From: Hyperoplus lanceolatus
Lineage: Eukaryota > Chordata > Actinopteri > Uranoscopiformes > Ammodytidae
NCBI GenBank assembly: GCA_026929865.2
Contig: CM049417.1
Span: 18,890,501-18,954,500, forward strand
DNA: 64,000 bases
Direction: 5' to 3'
Part shown: in pieces, positions 12,542 through 24,556 of the stretch
Position numbering within the stretch: position 1 is the first letter of the stretch
Layout of the letters: each line of letters starts with the position of its first letter
Notes under the pieces: generated by a model
Told to the model about the DNA's origin: nothing
Databases searched by the model: none
What the model saw: only the letters and a program-made list of their open reading frames with translations
Program-made: the position numbers and the translations under genes

Positions 12542-15099
12542 ATGTGACGATTCTTATACTGCTTACTGACAATCTATTGGTTTTGGACTTTTGGTCGGAC
12601 AAAACGAGACATATTGAACCACAGGGTGTTTTGTTTTTGTTTTGTTACAATTTTTTTTTTTTTTTTTTAAATCAGCACTGATGTGGTCAATAATGAAAAA
12701 AAATTTAATTTACAGCAATATTATGTTAATTGTTTTGCATTTGAAGTGTGATAAAATGCTAACTAATTCAAATAACATGAACCTGCTTGTTGTCCTTCAA
12801 CTGAGTTAGTCTTGATCAGCAAGGAGAAACGATTATCTGTCACTCATCGATATGTTGTTGGTACTTCATGTTGTTTCATGCCCTGACAGGCTCAAACTAT
12901 ACATTAGAGCCCTGCTTTGTCTGGATGTGTGTTCAGCAATAGCATTAAGACCCAGAATGCTAACCTGATTCAGAGGAACATACAGCTATGAATCTTGTGT
13001 TTCATGGGTGGACTTAATCATCATTTGGTCAAAGAACCCCTCAGACATATTTTTTTTTCTTATATTCCCCTAAACAAATGGGCTAACCTTTTCCCTAATG
13101 GCAACTTTACAAAACTGATCGACCTGCCTCTTAATGACTGCTTCAGTGTGCTTTATCTCTCCATAAAGGTTGCTATGCCAGCCGTTTGGCTTGATAGCTT
13201 CCAAGTGTCATGCCATCTCCTGAGGCAGGGCACTTTCCTCTTTGTTCCATTTTGTTTGCACAATTCAGACCCCATGCTGAACGCTATTTAGTCTAGAAAA
13301 TGGTCCTTTTTTATATTTTGGAACACTGACATCCATTTTTTTTTTAACAATTCAGCGGTTTTTAAGACTTAGGCAGCACTAGTATCATGCCTTTGAGCAA
13401 AGCTTTCAACTTGTGCACCCATGCCCGGTGCACCCATGCCCGGCCCAGACTTTATCGGGACATACATGAAGAAGTCAGGGTATCAGCTCATCTATTTCGT
13501 TTTAACAAGAGGACATTCCAAAAAGCTGTTCTTTATATTAAAGTTGATGTTGAAATACTGCAGTCAAAAAAGTGCTTCTGAATCAGTTTTGTCACCGCCT
13601 TGGTTAATGTGATATGGATTTAGAGATTATTGCAGAGGCACGGTCTGTACATTTTTAACCTTTTCATTCATATATTTATTATTATTTAGTTCTCACAATA
13701 TCTTCCTCTGCTGTGTGAATATCCCATTGTACTCCCATTGTGCAGGTTTGGCAATGATACATTATAACACCAGCTCATCTTTGAGGCTCAAGACAATGTG
13801 GATTCATCAGTATAAGCAATGTTAGGCAGAGAGCCCTGTTAAACTGTTGAACTGAAGTTAAGTCAATAACCCTTAGTATACTGTTTGCAGTTCTTTCTCC
13901 CCATATTCTACAAATAAACTGCAGTAGAAAATGTTAATGCATGCAGTCGCTGAGGATTTATTCCTATATAAGATGGTAAACAACTGATATTGCATTTATA
14001 GTCGTCTGCCAGTTTTCTATGTGCTCAGCAGAATGTCCTGCGTCGTGGCGTGGTGACTCATGTTGATGGGTTGCTGTTTTATTGCATTGATTTTTATAGA
14101 GTGGAGCTTGGTGTTAGAACCAATGCTCATTTGCACTTTAGCTTTTGTGATCATGACAGTGTTGCTTTTTACTATGAGTGCAAGCTGAATTACAGTGGAG
14201 CCTTTTCAAGTATTTGAATGAGTAGATTAACTCTGGACAATGATCAGTTATCGACACATTATCGCCACCTGTTGGCTTGGCATGATAACGTAAGCGTTTA
14301 AAAAAAAATGCGTTGCTGTGTGTACGCCGCGGAGAGATTTTCTAAAACACTGTTGTGCGTATCGGAATGGCTCTGTCAACGGAGGATGGCTCAACCACAT
14401 GCATTCAACCAAAATAACTTGATATAGTCATACTCATTATGCACATACTAATATCAGAAGCCACAAAGTTAAAAAGAAAGTATGATATTTTTATAGCAAG
14501 TAAAAAAAGTATGTATAATATAACAAAACCAGCTTTATAGTGTTCATTCACAGGTTGTTTACTGTGAATTATGTTTCGCTTCCTGTACTGTGCTCATAGC
14601 GTACTGGCGAGGTTGCGTCCCTTGTTTAAAGAAAACTTGGCTAAGATGGCTGCTGGCACTAAATACCTCCAAACTAATTTCTAATCCCTGCATGCTTGTG
14701 GTGTTTTGTGGTAAATTCTGGTATTGGAAGACATTACACCCGGCGCTCGTCAATTGACAGCCTGCAGGTATACTGTGCCTGCAGTGTTTTCTATGAGGCT
14801 GGCTTCTGTGGCTTCACTGTTAATGAGTTTCTTGTGTTGTTTGTGTATTAGATGAAATAACAGTTTCATCGCATTTTTTCATTTTTCATGTCTGCTACTC
14901 CCATGATGCAAGTAGCTGTTGTGTTATTTGATAGCAAACAAATACTAATTAGACAGTTGAATCAATCTTTCCTGATTATAATTATCAGTAACCAACAACC
15001 TATGCAACTACATAGAAGACAGGCATGTATACATCCCAACAAGAAGGAAGTGTATAGTAGTAAATACATTCTGGCCCCCATGTTGATAAGCCACACTCT
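12542..15099. other. Non-coding stretch, no gene seen
   Basis: Contains a T run (about 12649-12668) and a 15-bp tandem duplication at 13413-13442. No coding exon or clear transposon ends recognised. Confidence 0.45.
13413..13442. repeat. Perfect 15-bp tandem duplication
   Basis: GTGCACCCATGCCCG occurs twice head to tail with no mismatch; GC-rich against an AT-rich background. Confidence 0.85.
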
Positions 15100-15374
15100 C
15101 CCTGCGTTCGAATCTCCATCTGTCCATACTATTTAGTATGCCAGAAGATTTAGGTTGTCCCAATACATGCACGTCAATTGTAGTATGCTTGAAATACATA
15201 AATGCCCCATTAACTCCAATTGCAATTTGGAGTATTCATCTTTATTCTTGACATTTCTCGTCATAATGAACAAAAATCTTCCTTATCTGATTTTTTTTCT
15301 CTCCCGTGGCCCTAAAACTCTTCTGTACTTTGTAGTGTAGTAAAAAGAAAAAGTATGGGGATTGGAACGAAGGG
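15100..15374. mobile_element. Family C MITE copy with TCT target duplication
   Basis: Starts CCCTGCGTTCGAAT and ends ATTGGAACGAAGGG, giving inverted termini. TCT flanks both sides (15097-15099 and 15375-15377). The interior shares with the other copies the blocks TAGTATGCCAGAA, TGTCCCAATACATGCA, ACTCCAATTGCA and CTAAAACTCTTCTGTAC. Non-coding. Confidence 0.75.
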
Positions 15375-15840
15375 TCTATTTAGTTTTGCCACTCATCAAG
15401 CCCCGTTCACAATGACAAAATATATCTTGTGGTAGTGGTGGTTTTCTGCCAACTTCTCCCTGAGCGGAGCCTATTTCATCTTGTTTTATGTTTCTAGCCT
15501 TTGCTGCAGGGTGCAACATGAAATAGCTCATCTTCCATCAAAGTCTGGAAAGAACTTTCTTATGGACTTTATGTTTACTAGATGACATAGTGAATGCTGA
15601 ACGGTGGGATTTTGGGGAAATACACCTGCACTCTGTCTATTCCCTTCAGCTGAGCTCTTTTATAGAGGTTGTAAGGCCAAATCGACATTGTTAAGCTTCC
15701 TCTCTGCGGGGGGACAGAGGTGAAGTCAGTCCACACTTCATCAAGTAAACTCTTCTGCTAGGCTCAGAGGTGCTTAGAAACCGAAAATCTGGCCAAAGTC
15801 ATTGTTCGTCAAAGCCACAATTACTTTGATGCTCAATAGC

Positions 15841-16084
15841 TATACAGCTCTGTAAAAAAATTAAGAGACCAGTCTGGATTTTTTTTAAATCTACATCTCT
15901 ACGTAACTTATTGAAAAATGCTCTTAATGACAAAAAAATGTATTGGAATTTGGTAGAAATGTTGTCAGTAGTTTATAGAATAAAACCAAAATGTTAATTC
16001 TACTCAAACATATGCCTTTTAATAGTAAAACAAGAGACACTGAACATTTGGAGTGGTCTCTTAATTTTTTTCCATAGCTGTATA
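15841..16084. mobile_element. Tc1/mariner-like MITE (family D)
   Basis: The left end is TATACAGCTCTGTAAAAAAA then TTAAGAGACC; the right end in reverse is TATACAGCTATGGAAAAAAA then TTAAGAGACC. TA at both outer edges fits a TA duplication. About 240 bp, non-coding. The second copy is at 22070. Confidence 0.75.
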
Positions 16085-17040
16085 TGGCTAATGCCGCAAT
16101 AATGAACAGGAATATTTCAGTTGAAGATAACAGAAGATATTGTCTGAATCAGAATCAGATGCAGTAGTATCATTTACAGTACGATTATGCTACTTTTGCT
16201 GAATCGACTAATTATCTGCTTTGTTCAGATGTCAAAAGTGTATGGCAGGCTAAACAATCAGTCCTTGCATATTCATACATACATATTGTACACTGTATAT
16301 TGTTCTTAATCAACACAAATTATTACAAATGTTTAATAATCTTTACAGTTGGAATTTGGGCCATCAAATAAACCCGTGGTTAAGTATGAGCCATGTTTTT
16401 TTTGCCAGATATCACATTTCTTTTGTCTTTTAAAATGATTAATAAAAATTATGTTTTTGTTTACCCCAGTTTCCATATCCCTTTTTGCCTTGAACATACT
16501 CATGTCGAGAGGTTTTCCTGACTGTATATGGACTTGGAATGTGGTGATTCGTTCCACGCAGCACACTCAGCAGGAGGGTAGGGCGGCCCTTGAGAGTAAT
16601 CTGTAAATTGCTTGTGGGCTTGTTGGAAGAAAATAGGACTTTTAGGGGAAATGCTGTGTATGCCAGCATCACACTGTGCCTGAATGATGACGTATTGCAG
16701 TAGCACCTCAGAATTTAGTGAACTGGTGAACTCATTTAACTCATTCTGACACGGACAAGCAGATCTGTGTGCATTGTGTGACCTGAAAATACTCAGTGTA
16801 GCTGCTCCCGAGCGCCTGTTACAGAGACCTCAGGGGTGTGTTTGTTTATCGGAAACATGGATAGAAATGGAAACCAGGGGCTAGATGACAGGTGATGGAG
16901 TCACACACATGTTGAAGTTAAAGTGTGGGGAGGGGTCAGTGGGCGACCAAATGCATGTCTACAAGCGTGAATGCATAGCAACAGGTCATAACACAATTGT
17001 GTCATGAATTAATTTTCCTTTAGTTTGTTAACTGTTGTAC
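16085..17040. other. Non-coding stretch, no gene seen
   Basis: Overlapping reverse frames at 16333-16706 are short and share no motif with known families. No repeat boundaries recognised. Confidence 0.45.
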
Positions 17041-17103
17041 TCCTATGTAAAGCGCTTTGAGTGCGAGAAAAGCGCTATATAAATGAAATATATTATTATT
17101 ATG
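17041..17103 (+). mobile_element. SINE 3' tail fragment
   Basis: TGTAAAGCGCTTTGAGTG, then AGAAAAGCGCTATATAAAT and ATTATTATT, is the same tail that ends the SINEs at 40337 and 42203. The tRNA-like head is not recognisable upstream, so this is a 5'-truncated or decayed copy. Confidence 0.65.
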
Positions 17104-17793
17104 AATGGAATAAAGTGTGTGTTCATCTGCTGTAATGTAACATGCAAATGTTAGCATGTCTACATAAATAGATAATCTCCTACTATAGCATCGCTAATGC
17201 ATTATTACCTTGCAAAATCCAAGCAGAATATCACTGGCTACATAATGGTGTGGGGGTTACAGGTTACATATAAAATACCACCGTGAAGTATACTGTAACT
17301 ATACATTAGAGCTTGGTGCAACATTAGCTTTCCCTGTCCAGATTTGGGGGAAGTTGACACCCCAGCAACCCAAGCCCAGTGGCCCAGGATGCTGTAATAA
17401 ATAACACACGACATGAATAAACTATTTGAATCGCCCGAAGAGGGAGGGGCTAAGCAATCGGCCAATTGAAACAGCTCTTCTTTAGATGGGGGACGACTAC
17501 GAAGCAATTTAAAAAAAGTAATTTTCTATTTCAATTAGCCGGTCATGTCCCCTGGTAGTTACGTGATGGCGAGCCATGTCACACAGGCACTGCTACACCC
17601 TCAGGTACCTCGTAAATTATTCACCTCATTGAGACAGTGTACCAGTTATCCCTGCTGCTCTGCCCCAGTAAGAGCTTTCACACAATATGTCTAAATCCTT
17701 GAATAAATAATTTTTCCCCATGGGAAACTTTTTCTCCCTGCCTGTTGAACGATCCCCCTCTCCGCTCATTCCTGTCCAGAATGTGTGTGTGTG

Positions 17794-17837
<44 letters not shown>

Positions 17838-18479
17838 TGCTGGCGTAGAACTTCCAAGGTCAGGGTCTCTTCACCAAAATAGACCTGCCTTTTCTGTCAA
17901 GTGACCTGTGCGATATAAAACCACGTTTCAGAGTAGATACAAGCCCAATCTTATATTTCATTCCTCCTGCCTGTGAGCCTGCTATACATGGTATAATGAG
18001 AGAATGTGCCTGTCAGCGTTTTCCTAAGCAAATTCACTCCAACAATATAACCACGGTTTGAGTAAATGACGGGTTTTTCGGACGGGAGGGCTTTGGCATT
18101 GATAGATGAGTGCATTTGAGGTACAGTTTTGGCCAATTAGCGTTGAATACGATGCACTTGGGCCTGGCTAGCCTCAATGTCTTCACACACGCTTGGCTGT
18201 CAGTCATTATTAGCACTGACCTTGACAGTTTTGTCGTCGGAAAATCTCACCAACCTGGCCTGTAAAACTCCAGACATACAGTATTGTTACAGTGTATTTG
18301 TCACTCTGTCAACCACTTACGTTCAGAGCCCATGATGTACCATGAGGTCGTCCATTACTGTCATTGTTTCAATATGCAGTTACACACAATGCTGCAGGCC
18401 CATAATGTTCTGTCATTGCTGATGTATTAGTGGGCACTTTCCCCTTAATTCTCCTTTATTTCTCTCCTCCTCCTTCTCC
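17104..18479. other. Upstream flank of exon 1A, no gene seen
   Basis: Holds a (GT)n tract at 17782-17840. Nothing else was recognised. Confidence 0.45.
17782..17840. repeat. (GT)n microsatellite, interrupted
   Basis: GT units with two single-base interruptions (GTTGTG and GGTGTG), about 700 bp before the exon 1A promoter elements. Confidence 0.9.
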
Positions 18480-18533
18480 TCCTCCTCCTCCATGTGTGCT
18501 CTCTATCTCTCTTCTCCTCCCTCTCCTCTTGAG

Positions 18534-18560
18534 CCAATCAGGCCACACCTCCATGGCAAC
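18534..18560 (+). promoter_or_regulatory. CCAAT box plus RFX X-box-like site
   Basis: GAGCCAATCAGG contains CCAAT at 18534-18538. CCATGGCAAC at 18551-18560 matches the core of the RFX-binding X-box when read in reverse. The two sites are about 13 bp apart and about 690 bp before the exon 1A ATG. Motif matches this short arise by chance, and binding is not shown. Confidence 0.35.
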
Positions 18561-18851
18561 CGTCAGCGAGTGTAAAACATCCACAGATGGTGCTGAGTAG
18601 AGCAAGGCAGCAGGCGCACTACCAGATCAAGTGTGGGGAGTGTGTGTGCGCGTGTGTTTGTTTGTGTGTCTGAGAGGGGACACAGACGCGGGGGAAAACT
18701 TCATTGGATATAACCACTGCAATGGGGAAGCCAAAAGAGTAGTCTGTAGTTAACACAGGAGAAGAGTAGGAGCACGTTTTTACTCACAAAGAAGTTGCTG
18801 TGAAAAAGTCAGAAGACAAGGAGGGGAGTGTTGAAGGAGAAAAAAAAAGAG

Positions 18852-18920
18852 ATGGACCAGCCCCCCCCCCTGTACCTTCCCCAGAGAGATGGATGTAAAC
18901 CGCTGGTAAGCAAATACTAA
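18852..18920 (+). other. Upstream ORF in the exon 1A leader, containing a possible cryptic donor
   Basis: ATG at 18852 opens a 22-codon frame (MDQPPPLYLPQRDG...) ending at TAA 18918-18920. Inside it, CTG|GTAAGC at 18903-18911 is a strong splice-donor match. If used, it would remove the exon 1A start and splice in phase 0, which does not fit the phase-1 acceptor implied by exons 1A and 1B. It is more likely a regulatory uORF or a 5'-UTR splice than a third coding first exon. Confidence 0.3.
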
Positions 18921-19245
18921 TGACCTGACTGAAAAAAGCACTCGATCCGCGCAACAGACAAGCTTGGATCCGTGTACACACAGCCAGCCTCACATCCTCA
19001 ACTGTTATCCACTCACTCAATGATCATCACTCCCGCCACGAGCAGAAACAAGGGCCACGCTGTCACTGCCAGAGGAGGGGAGGAGAGGAGAGAAGAGGAC
19101 ACTCGCCCCGTGGTTGGACACTCTCGTAAAAGTTCTTCCTTGGATTTTTCCCCTTTATTTTGTATTGTCTTCCTTTTTGCGCTGACCTTTTCCAAGTCCC
19201 CCCCCCTCTCCCCCCGCCCTCCTATCGGACATCCCAGGAGCAAAG

Positions 19246-19330
19246 ATGAGCTGCAGGAAAAGGTGCAAGCGGGAGATCTTCAAGTTCGCACAGTATCTGT
19301 TCAGACTCGTGACGGGCCAGCTCAACGACG
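19246..19330 (+). CDS. kcnip1: KChIP-family alternative first coding exon 1A (partial CDS)
   Basis: This is the N-terminal coding exon of a Kv-channel-interacting protein. KChIPs are cytosolic EF-hand calcium sensors that bind the N-terminus of Kv4 (Shal) potassium channel subunits and tune their trafficking and inactivation. The exon has 28 codons plus one base. The peptide starts MSCRKRCK and continues REIFKFAQYLFRLVTG, a basic, Cys-containing head followed by an amphipathic, hydrophobic helix. This resembles the 'KRCK...KFAQ...L.TG' N-terminus of known KChIP splice forms. The ATG has A at -3, and a consensus donor (ACG|gtaagg) follows at 19331. The Cys pair could be palmitoylated, which is inference. 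The EF-hand core is encoded downstream of the window. Assignment to kcnip1 rests on exon 1B downstream. A similar N-terminus may also occur in kcnip4 isoforms, so kcnip4 is the main alternative. Confidence 0.85.
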
Positions 19331-19937
19331 GTAAGGTGTACTCTGAGATGCAGATTTCTCCCTCCCGCGATTCCATTTTTCGGATGATTTTGTGCTATCC
19401 TCTGTTCAGTTCTGTCAAAACATCTCCACTTTAATTGATTTGATCAAATTTTCCCCTTTGCAAAGTTGACCTAGGAAACACAGCGCTTTATTAGGACACT
19501 TGCAAATCGTCAATGCCTCACAGCAGCATAAAGGTTGTCTATACTTAAATGTCTGCAGACAGGCATTATGAGGACTTCCTCTGGAGTGGGCTTGAATTTA
19601 TTACCTTCATTGTATCATCATTTGTATGGGTGTGTGTGTGTGTGTCCAGCTTTTAATATGTTGGATCACCCTCGCTTTCAGATTTAGTTTAAAGTTAGTG
19701 TACTTTTTGTTGTTAAATTGGGTTTTATCAGCTGCTGAGTTTGACTTTTGCTAAGTAAATGTGCGGCAATCCGAAGCAGAACAGTAGTAATAATGTGGAG
19801 CAGTATGCTGATACCGTAACCTTTCTGAAATCATCTACAGTAGCACAAGTTGTTGCACCCTTGTGCACGCAAACAGCATTTTTCATCACTTTTTCTCTAC
19901 CTGCTGCAAAGCCTAATAGATTGTGGCTTCCCTTAAC

Positions 19938-19997
<60 letters not shown>

Positions 19998-22069
19998 CAA
20001 TAGTTTTTCTAAAAGGATTTGATAGTGAATCAATGATATTAACAAGATTACATCTGGGATTACAGTGGATTACTAGTAGATCACTCCATGAAGAGTCTAA
20101 TAAGGTTACCAGCAGTATCATGCATATATCACTGGCACATCTTGCTGACCTAGCTGCATCAGACTGGTCCTAAGGATTATTTACTTATGCCATTTAGACG
20201 GCCATTCAATTGCTTCTCCTTACGGTGCATTGTGTGTCTTTATGGTTATTCTAGTGAGCTGTACAGATGTGACTACGCTTGCGGCATACACTTACACCCT
20301 GGCTACTGTCTCCACCTTTTCAGTTCATTGCGCTGTTTCCAGTAAATTGCTGTATTTTCACACTGCGTGTGAGAGAGATGGTGCTAAACCCCAGAGAGGT
20401 GCTACACGAACATGATAATGAAATCCAACATTGCTTCCGAACATGTAAGACTTCCAACATTGTATCTAGCACTGGCACCTTCCAAATTGCTTTCTGCATT
20501 ACAAGAAGCGAGGGATTTTCAAATGAATGCTTTTAACATACAATAGAGAATATTTTCATAGGTAGGTATCAGATAGTCTGTTCATGGCTGGGCTGCCGTA
20601 TATAACAAGTCATGGCTTCAGCTTTCCAATCATACCAATGGTTCTAGGCCTGTGGGAGATATACCAAGGGTGGAGGAAACCACCTACTGTATCTGCCCAA
20701 ATGATCCCACTGTTGGTTTCCATAGCTACTAGCATGTCTATGAGGTCATGTTACAATTCCCACTTAGTGATTACATTTTATATTAAGAAGTTATTATTTA
20801 TTTGTTTCAGGACCATGCACATTAATGAACATGTACAGCAGCAGTAGACGTAAAAATGTCAGATTGTAGCCCAGGGGATCATTTCCATCTGCAGTCCATT
20901 AGGCAGGTTGATGTTACAATAAAAATGACAAAGATATACAATAGAAACATTTGCTTTATACAAATACGGAGAAACAGAAAGAAAGAAAAGAAAAACAGGA
21001 GAATTCATTAGTAGGATTAGTAGGTTAAACAAACACACAATTAATACACAACTAATAAGGCACACCATACATTTAGAGGTGGTTAGTTCTTAGCCATACC
21101 TTTACTTGGCTCTTACATTATATTAGTACCAATGGAGCTTTGCATGAAACATGCAGCATTGTGGCTTTATACCGCTCTATAGGCTACAGTGTAAGTTGGA
21201 CGTTAAACATTGTGGCATGTACCGCAGTGTCAGTACTTCATACAGTGTCAGTACTTATTAATTATTGATCGTGTGAAATACAAAGTCCAAATGTATTTCC
21301 ATGTGGACAAGGCCACATTCCTGCACTTGTGCCGAGTGAGACAAAACGTGTTTTATTGACCAAGATGTCCGAAGAGTATTTGTTTGCGTGTGACTTAATA
21401 TTCAAATTAGTCTCCATACTAGTATGATGCATACTGTACATACATTCAACCTATAAGGAATAAATGCCTGATAAGTGCAGTTTTGTTGATTGGAGATTTG
21501 GTTGAATTGATCAGCTTTATTGAAGTCTATCTCACATCTTTGCACAGGTGTTGTCCTTTAAAGCCACATATCAAGCTTAACATGATGATGGTAAATGAAA
21601 CCAAGGTTTGGGACACATCCTAAAACTACAAATGTAGCAATAGAGAAAAAGACATAACATTAATAAAATTCCAAAAAACAATTATCATTCATTCATTGCA
21701 GAGTTTCCACTCAACTGGCTCCATTGCTCAAAAAGACGAGACATATTAACTTATCTTACAAAAGCCCATGCTGCAGTATGTACTGTATGGAGTTTGACCA
21801 GAGTGAATATTCTTCGATGGCCAGTGTAAGAGAATGATATATGGAGGCAGTTAGCAGGCTATGGGCTTTTAATTGAGATCTTCATTCTCCTGGAAAACCC
21901 TCGCAGCCGTTGCTACACTGATGATTTAGTTGCCGAGGCCAGCACACACACATAGTGTAAGGTCGAGGGTAATGTGCATGACGTTCATGAACGAGGCCGG
22001 GCAGATTGGGTTGTACATTACAATCATAATGTTGTGAACGGTTATTGTCCACACAGGCTTGTTCTCAAT
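19331..22069 (+). other. kcnip1: Start of intron 1 (after exon 1A)
   Basis: Begins with the gtaagg donor. Contains a short (GT)n at about 19628-19647 and a (CA)n at 19940-19996. A segment at about 21050-21090 recurs at 38060-38100. No further exon recognised. Confidence 0.5.
19940..19996. repeat. (CA)n microsatellite
   Basis: About 28 uninterrupted CA units, 0.6 kb into the intron. Confidence 0.95.
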
Positions 22070-22280
22070 ACAACAGCTCTGGAAAAAAAAATTAAGAGAC
22101 CAGTCTGGATTTTTCTTAAATCTTCTTTTCTACATAACTTATTGAACATGCTCTTAATGACACAAATGTATTGGAATTTGGTAGAAAAGTTCATTCTACT
22201 CAAACATATACCTTTAACTACTCAAACGAGAGACACTGAACATTTGGAGTGATCTCTTCATTTTTTCCTGAGCTGTATAT
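22070..22280. mobile_element. Tc1/mariner-like MITE (family D), second copy
   Basis: Left CAACAGCTCTGGAAAAAAAA then TTAAGAGACC; right GATCTCTTCATTTTTTCC then GAGCTGTATA. Interior blocks CTTATTGAA, TGCTCTTAATGACA and GTATTGGAATTTGGTAGAAA match the copy at 15841 base for base. It lacks a segment present in that copy. Confidence 0.75.
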
Positions 22281-22979
22281 CTATGAACAAGATGTATGTT
22301 TAAAGGTGCACAGCAACATGTCTAGCACTGATATGAAGTTATAGTCCGGAAACTGCATTGGCACAGCAACTGTTTAAGAGATACAACTGTGACGGTGGGC
22401 CCCACGATTGTGATTCCTTCCACCACTGTACTGTGGGGCATGTGGGCCTTGAATTTCCCAAATTGTATGAGAAAAAGAGGAAACGAATCACAGGTACACA
22501 TTCGTTCATGCTATGTATCAAGACCATGGTGTCAACACATATTCAATTTATTGGAACTCGAGGCGGGAATGTATTTGTCGCTCATGCCAGGGGAAATAAT
22601 CTATTCAGACGATTCCACACGAGCTAAAAGAGCAAGCAATATCTATCAGGATCATTTAGGTGTTCTAAAGCTGGGTGATTTATGCTGCTTACTTTTAAGT
22701 GGCTCATTTCTCTATGTCAATTTGTTATGTGGTCAATACTATTGGTTGTGCACCGAGATAGCTTTAAGCATGATGCCCTTTTCCACTTGTCCAACTGGAT
22801 TACAATGTAGTGCACAACTAAATCTACCAGTGGGGCTGGATCACAGCATTGTTACTTTTTTTTAGGATTTTTCACTACATCTTGAAAGTTGGCTTCTTCC
22901 GCACGTGTTTGTCTGATCGGAGTCTCCCCTTTCAATATGCATTCGCGTTTTTTTATTTATTGTATTCATTCATATTATG
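22281..22979. other. Intronic stretch, no gene seen
   Basis: A 158-codon open frame (22389-22865, +) is the longest non-repeat frame in the window, but it has no recognisable motif, its proposed start is not in a coding context, and no splice structure supports it. Confidence 0.4.
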
Positions 22980-23285
22980 GTGGTAGGATGGCCTAGTGGA
23001 AAAGCATCCGATCAGTAACCATGAGGTCGCTGGTTTGATCCCCGGCACCGGACACAACGTTGTTAGTTGTAAAAGTAGGAGTAGCTGGTATTACGTCTAC
23101 GGTGCCCATCTCTATCATTGTGTCCTTGAGCAAGACGCTTAACCCTAAACTGCTCTGGGGGCTCTGTACTATGGCTGACTGTGCTCTGACCCCTCTGAAG
23201 TGTGGTAACTTGAGAGGGGATATGCAAAAAGATATAATACAAATTTGAATGTAACCATTGACTAATAAAGTTAACTTAACTTTAT
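22980..23285 (+). mobile_element. tRNA-derived SINE
   Basis: Pol III A box TGGCCTAGTGG (22989-22999) and B box GGTTTGATCC (23032-23041) are followed by the fish SINE core (GTGTCCTTGAGCAAGACGCTTAACCC) split here as GTGTCCTTGAGCAAG and ACGCTTAACCC, then a tail ending TAATAAAGTTAAC. The head does not fold as a working tRNA. Confidence 0.8.
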
Positions 23286-24299
23286 TGTAGTGAGAAAAAT
23301 AAGATTAAAAGTTGTCTGAGGAATTGCTTTGGAACTATACCGTTTCATGTTCTGCTTAGAACGAGTTTGTGCAATATTTACAATGAGTTGAGTAATTTGA
23401 GGCTGCACTGGTTATACCGTAATTACAATTTAAAAAGAGGATAGATGTAGCTGGTGCTACAGAAACCAAAATCAGAAATCATAAAAAATATTCCCCTACA
23501 AGTAAAATAAATCCGTTCATGTGGTCTTTGTGAACTACAATGTGGAGGAACTGATTCAATCCATGTCAATGCTGTGACAAATGAAGAATGCACTCGGTGA
23601 CTCTTCAGCATACAGTAGTACACAGGAGAGCACATGTGTGTGTGTGGCGGCCTGTCTAGTGATGCGACGACCCATCTTTTGTTTCCCTCTCTTGGGTTTC
23701 CTGATAGCTATTAGCAGGTCATGTTCCGGCTGACTCATGAGGACAGCATGTTCAAAGCCCATAATCCCTGACCAAACGCTGAATAACCGATACCCACAGT
23801 TGGCGTCTTGTCGGAATGGCAAGAGTAGAGTCGCTATTTAACACTGCTTGTTTTACTCTTATCGATTACATAGATGGTGTAGTCGTAACGCAAAGTGCAG
23901 AGTGTGCATAGCATTTTTTCAAATATTTAGATGGAAAAAATGGACCAAGGGAGCATCCAAGATTTTATGAATATTTTGTTCTGCAGCTGTAGTTTAGAGC
24001 TTTATTTATGATGTGTTTTTGCATCGAGGAGTATGTTTTCTACATTTTTCCCGGGATGTTTTGGACATCAGCGGCAGAAACAGATGGCTAGTCATGTTGC
24101 AAAGTGTTTTCCTTTCACACCCAGTGAACTAATGTGGCATCTGCTTCAATCACCTGACCAGCATCTGTGCATATCACGCTCCGAGGTTTGATGTTTCGTC
24201 ATCGTGTGGTGAAAGAATGTATTCGGCAACTCGCTGTTTTACTGACAATCCTATGATGAGTTTTTTTCTCCTATATAGAAAATATAATCCACAAGGCTG
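23286..24299. other. Intronic stretch, no gene seen
   Basis: AT-rich, no transposon ends or coding motifs recognised. Confidence 0.4.
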
Positions 24300-24556
24300 T
24301 CCCTGTATTTCTCAGTTTGGGAGCGTTTACAAACCGGCGTCGAACCCCCCAACAGTGGCGCTGGATCTCAGAGAAATCTTAAGAAGCGGCCATGAAATGT
24401 TTTTGATTCTACTGCTAAAAAAACTTGGACTTACAGCAGAAGGAATAAAATCCACTCCAGTCACAGAAGGCTGATGCGCCAACACTGTTGTCATATTTAC
24501 TCATTCTCGTAGAAATGCTCATGGGGGGCAATCAAAGTTACGCACTGTAGCTTTAA
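24300..24556 (-). mobile_element. TTAA MITE (family F), minus orientation
   Basis: The right end in reverse reads TTAAAGCTACAGTGCGTAAC, matching the left end of the copy at 55580. Both copies share a middle block around TTGATTCTACTGCTAA, and TCTGACTG-type flanks differ. The left boundary is approximate. Confidence 0.55.

Larger units (their letters stand above)
18480..19245 (+). promoter_or_regulatory. kcnip1: Promoter and 5' leader region of exon 1A
   Basis: The region before exon 1A is richer in GC and CpG than its surroundings. It starts with a TCC-rich tract (about 18466-18492). A CCAAT box lies at 18534-18538. An RFX-type X-box half (CCATGGCAAC, reverse GTTGCCATGG) lies at 18551-18560. 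No convincing TATA box is placed; GGATATAACC near 18707 is only a weak candidate. The start site is therefore unknown. Several ATGs precede the coding ATG. One at 18722 opens a 6-codon ORF. One at 18852 opens a 22-codon ORF (MDQPPPLYLPQ...) whose body contains a good donor (CTG|gtaagc at 18906). An in-leader ORF can also run from about 18972 past the exon 1A start in another frame. Translation of exon 1A may be damped by these, or the leader may be spliced. Confidence 0.5.

Noticed and set aside
18707..18716. TATA box for exon 1A
   Set aside because: GGATATAACC is a poor TATA match and its spacing to a start site is unknown.
18972..19334. 120-codon forward frame overlapping exon 1A
   Set aside because: It lies mostly in the leader in a different phase from the KChIP frame and resembles no known protein. 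Retained only as a possible overlapping uORF.
22389..22865. 158-codon forward open frame
   Set aside because: No recognisable motif or splice context, and composition is that of the surrounding intron. A search against fish transcripts would settle it.
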